Shown here piece by piece: positions 4,372-6,493 of a DNA stretch of 6,493 nucleotides (position 1 is its first letter; each line of letters starts with the position of its first letter). Below the pieces are notes generated by a model. The model was given only the letters and a program-made list of their open reading frames with translations, ran no database searches and had not been told where the DNA came from. The position numbers and the translations under genes were made by a program. This DNA is from an uncultured Oscillospiraceae bacterium. GTDB lineage: Bacteria; Bacillota; Clostridia; Oscillospirales; Oscillospiraceae. The stretch is from assembly GCA_948766235.1 (NCBI GenBank), contig CAQCFX010000062.1:1-6493 (forward strand), in the 5' to 3' direction.

Positions 4372-6041
4372 CTATTTTCCGCCGCCGCTTTCAGTTCCTC
4401 CTTTAAGCGCCGCGCGATGTCCAGCAGGGCCCCGGCAGATGCCTTGCGCACCTGGCGGTCATAGGTATAAAGGCCGTTGGTCTCCCCCTCCACGTCGCTG
4501 AGCTGGGTGTAGACGCATCCGCACAGGCCCTTGGAAACGGAGGGCAGCACCATCTCGTCGTACAGCGCCTGAATGCGCCCGGTGAGTTCTCCCTCGGTCC
4601 GGGCCTGCTCGCCGTAGCCGTAATTTTTCCGCTCCTGGGTCACATGGCCCTCCACCCGGCGGGAAAAGCCGCCGCACTCGCTGAGCATCAGGAACTTCCC
4701 CGGCTGGTTTCCCTCCAGCACCCGGCTGCTGAAATAGACGTGCTCGCTCTGGGCGTCGCTGAGGCTCTGGGCAAACCACCCCGAGGCGCTGATGAAAAAC
4801 CGGGACGGGTCGGCCGCTTTCAGCAGGCGGTAGATGCGGTCGGAGTCGTACTGCCCCCAGCCCTCGTTGAAAATGGTCCAGCCCACAATGCAGGGGTGGC
4901 TGTGAAGGCGGGCCACAGTGTCCAGGCAGTGCCGCTCGAAAAACGCCTTGCGCTTTTCCCCGCCGCCCCGGCCCACATCATTTCTCCTTTTGCTCAGGAA
5001 GGTGGGGATTACGGTATCGCGCACATAATCGTACCCGCCCGAGTTCACCATATCCTGCATCACCAGCATTCCCAGCCGGTCGCAGGCGTAGTAGAACGCC
5101 TCCGGCTCCACTTTGACGTGCTTGCGCAGCGTATTGAAGCCCAGCTCCTTCATGCGCAGGATATCCCGCTCGTACTCCTCCGGCCCCTTGGGCAGAAACA
5201 AGCCGTCCTCAAAATAGCCCTGGTCCAGCACCCCATGCAGGAAGATAGGCTTCCCGTTCAGGCACAGCCGGGTATGCCCGCCAATCTCCTTTGTGCTCAC
5301 CGTGCGCAGCGCAAAGTAACTCTCCACCCGGTCGGTGGCGGTGGCAATGGTCATTGGGTAGAGATAGGGGTCGTCCGGGGTCCACACATGAGGCTCAGGC
5401 ACCTCCAGGCGCAGCGGGCCGCCTTTTCCAGCGGCGGCGAGCATTCGGCCGCCCCCCAGGGGCACCGCCAGATTATACTCCGCGCCCCCCGCGTCCACCT
5501 CCACCGTCACCCCCGTCAGATCGGGAGTGACGCGCACCGAGGCCACCGCGCCCAGCTCCGGCACGGCCTCCAGCCAAACCGGCTGCCAAATGCCGGACAC
5601 CGGGGTGTACCACATCCCATGGGGACGCCGGTGCTGCTTGCCGTAGGGGTAGTCATGGGACAGGGTGTCCACCGCCTTGACCTCCAGGCGGTTCTCCCCG
5701 GGGCGCAGCACCTGGGTAACGTCGGCGGAAAAGGACAGATAGCCCCCCTCGTGGCGCACCACGCTCTCCCCGTTCAGCCAGACCTCCGCCACCTGGTCCA
5801 CCGCCCCGAAGTGGAGCACTGCCCGCCATCCCGCCGGCACAAAGCCCTCCGGCAGGGTAAAGGCGGTTTCATAGCGCAGCACCTCCCCCGCCTCTCCCGT
5901 CCAGCCGGACAGGGGAGCCTGGGGCGGCCAGGGAACCTGGATGGGCCGTCCATTCAGCGTCCAGCCCTGATTTAAAGGAAAAAAGCTGTCCCGCCGAAGC
6001 TGAGGGCGGGGGTAATACTGGTCCCAGCCGGTATGCGTCAT
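4368..6041 (-). CDS. Glycoside hydrolase family 2 (beta-galactosidase/beta-glucuronidase superfamily)
   Basis: Protein of 557 residues with no signal peptide, so probably cytoplasmic; it should cleave a beta-linked sugar by the retaining mechanism. Domains in order: a jelly-roll sugar-binding domain (about 25-160, with AVLHFGAVDQVAEVWLNG, GYLSFSADVT and SGIWQPVWLE), an Ig-like beta sandwich (about 165-245), and a TIM barrel (about 250-550, starting at LNGKPIFLHGVLDQGY). The acid/base is E393 in FNEGWGQ and the nucleophile is probably E455 in LSECGGFS. The late QLSDVEGETNGLYTYDR segment is typical of GH2 barrels. At 557 residues it is shorter than LacZ (about 1000), near the size of beta-glucuronidases, but the substrate cannot be assigned. 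ATG 6041 has GGGAG about six bases upstream, with AGGAG further up. It lies 49 bp after the reductase gene, probably in one operon with it. Confidence 0.92.
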   Translation of the reverse strand: MTHTGWDQYYPRPQLRRDSFFPLNQGWTLNGRPIQVPWPPQAPLSGWTGEAGEVLRYETAFTLPEGFVPAGWRAVLHFGAVDQVAEVWLNGESVVRHEGGYLSFSADVTQVLRPGENRLEVKAVDTLSHDYPYGKQHRRPHGMWYTPVSGIWQPVWLEAVPELGAVASVRVTPDLTGVTVEVDAGGAEYNLAVPLGGGRMLAAAGKGGPLRLEVPEPHVWTPDDPYLYPMTIATATDRVESYFALRTVSTKEIGGHTRLCLNGKPIFLHGVLDQGYFEDGLFLPKGPEEYERDILRMKELGFNTLRKHVKVEPEAFYYACDRLGMLVMQDMVNSGGYDYVRDTVIPTFLSKRRNDVGRGGGEKRKAFFERHCLDTVARLHSHPCIVGWTIFNEGWGQYDSDRIYRLLKAADPSRFFISASGWFAQSLSDAQSEHVYFSSRVLEGNQPGKFLMLSECGGFSRRVEGHVTQERKNYGYGEQARTEGELTGRIQALYDEMVLPSVSKGLCGCVYTQLSDVEGETNGLYTYDRQVRKASAGALLDIARRLKEELKAAAENS

Positions 6042-6090
6042 ACGCTCTCCCTGTCTCCTTTTCCCTGATGATTCCATTGGTTTTAAAAGG

Positions 6091-6493
6091 TCACTCCCGA
6101 AACAGCGCCGCGGTGCGCTCCATCCGCTGGGCAATTTTCACCCCGAAGGGGCAGCGGCTCTCACAGGCCCTGCATCCAATGCACTCGTGCGCGCGGTGGT
6201 CCAGCGCCAGGTAGTGGGCCCTCACCGTGGCGGGCACCTCCGGCTGCATAGAGGCCAGGTCATAATACTTATTCACCATGGCGATATCAATATTCACCGG
6301 GCACGGCCGGCAGTGGCCGCAGTAAGTGCACTCCCCCTGCCCAAAGGTGTGCTTGGGCGCGCGGGCGAGCACGCTGGCGTAATCCTTCTCCTCCTCCGAG
6401 GCGGTCTCATAGGCCACGGCCTGCTCCACGTGCTCCGGGGTGTCGTACCCCGCCAGCACCGACGCCACCGCGGGCCGGGTAAGGCAGTAGTGA
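6091..6493 (-). CDS. Aldo/keto reductase with C-terminal 4Fe-4S motifs (C-terminal part, cut by window edge)
   Basis: The last 134 or so residues of a longer protein whose N-terminus lies beyond the right edge. The visible part begins HYCLTRPAVASVLAGYDTPEHVEQAV, the end of an aldo/keto reductase barrel. Two ferredoxin-like clusters follow: CTYCGHCRPCP, and CIGCRACESRCPFGV about 50 residues later. These are typical of the iron-sulfur aldo/keto reductases common in Clostridia, which are thought to reduce carbonyl substrates with electrons passed through the clusters. The protein ends ERTAALFRE. A GTG at 6468 lies inside the conserved domain and should not be taken as the start. Being next to GH2 suggests carbohydrate or glycoside metabolism, but the substrate is unknown. 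Confidence 0.9.
   Translation of the reverse strand, partial: HYCLTRPAVASVLAGYDTPEHVEQAVAYETASEEEKDYASVLARAPKHTFGQGECTYCGHCRPCPVNIDIAMVNKYYDLASMQPEVPATVRAHYLALDHRAHECIGCRACESRCPFGVKIAQRMERTAALFRE

Noticed and set aside
4644..5975. Plus-strand open frame of 443 codons
   Set aside because: It is antisense to the GH2 gene, with His/Gln/Pro/Arg-rich composition and no family features. The minus frame carries full GH2 catalytic motifs.
1..6493. CRISPR array, tRNA/rRNA, insertion sequence or phage genes
   Set aside because: I saw no repeated spacer pattern, tRNA-like cloverleaf, transposase or phage motif. All gene-sized spaces are filled by the listed genes and regulatory regions.

Overview
The window looks like chromosomal DNA of a GC-rich, spore-forming member of the Clostridia, probably an Oscillospiraceae-type gut bacterium. 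This is an inference from five things: strong Gram-positive ribosome binding sites, a surface protein with an S-layer-homology (SLH) region, a SpoIIQ-like membrane-anchored M23 protein, a class I cyclic-di-GMP riboswitch, and a parS site identical to the Firmicutes consensus. No species can be named from the sequence alone.

Layout, left to right. Positions 1-628 (minus) hold the N-terminal third of RecG, cut by the window edge, with a clear promoter at 670-698. A hairpin terminator at 715-748 (minus) separates recG from a secreted SLH protein gene (776-2443, minus). That gene has a leader of about 330 nt, which contains two abutting hairpins, a c-di-GMP-I riboswitch aptamer (2546-2642) and an expression platform (2444-2545). 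Its likely promoter is at 2777-2805. Divergent from it is a plus-strand gene for a SpoIIQ-like M23 protein (2892-3656). That gene is followed within 7 bp by a perfect parS palindrome (3663-3678) and then a 17-bp bidirectional terminator (3681-3719), which faces the convergent ferritin gene (3775-4284, minus). The ferritin promoter -35 box overlaps the stop codon of a glycoside hydrolase family 2 gene (4368-6041, minus). That gene sits 49 bp behind the C-terminal part of an aldo/keto reductase with two 4Fe-4S motifs (6091-6493, minus), cut by the right edge.

The genes fall into several small units rather than one pathway: DNA repair (recG), a c-di-GMP-controlled surface protein, an envelope or sporulation protein, iron storage, and a possible carbohydrate-related pair (reductase plus GH2). 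The most informative parts are non-coding. The riboswitch leader holds three nested inverted repeats, in which the aptamer core can pair with the expression platform; this predicts a two-state translational switch. The parS site predicts ParB loading and chromosome segregation activity at this locus.
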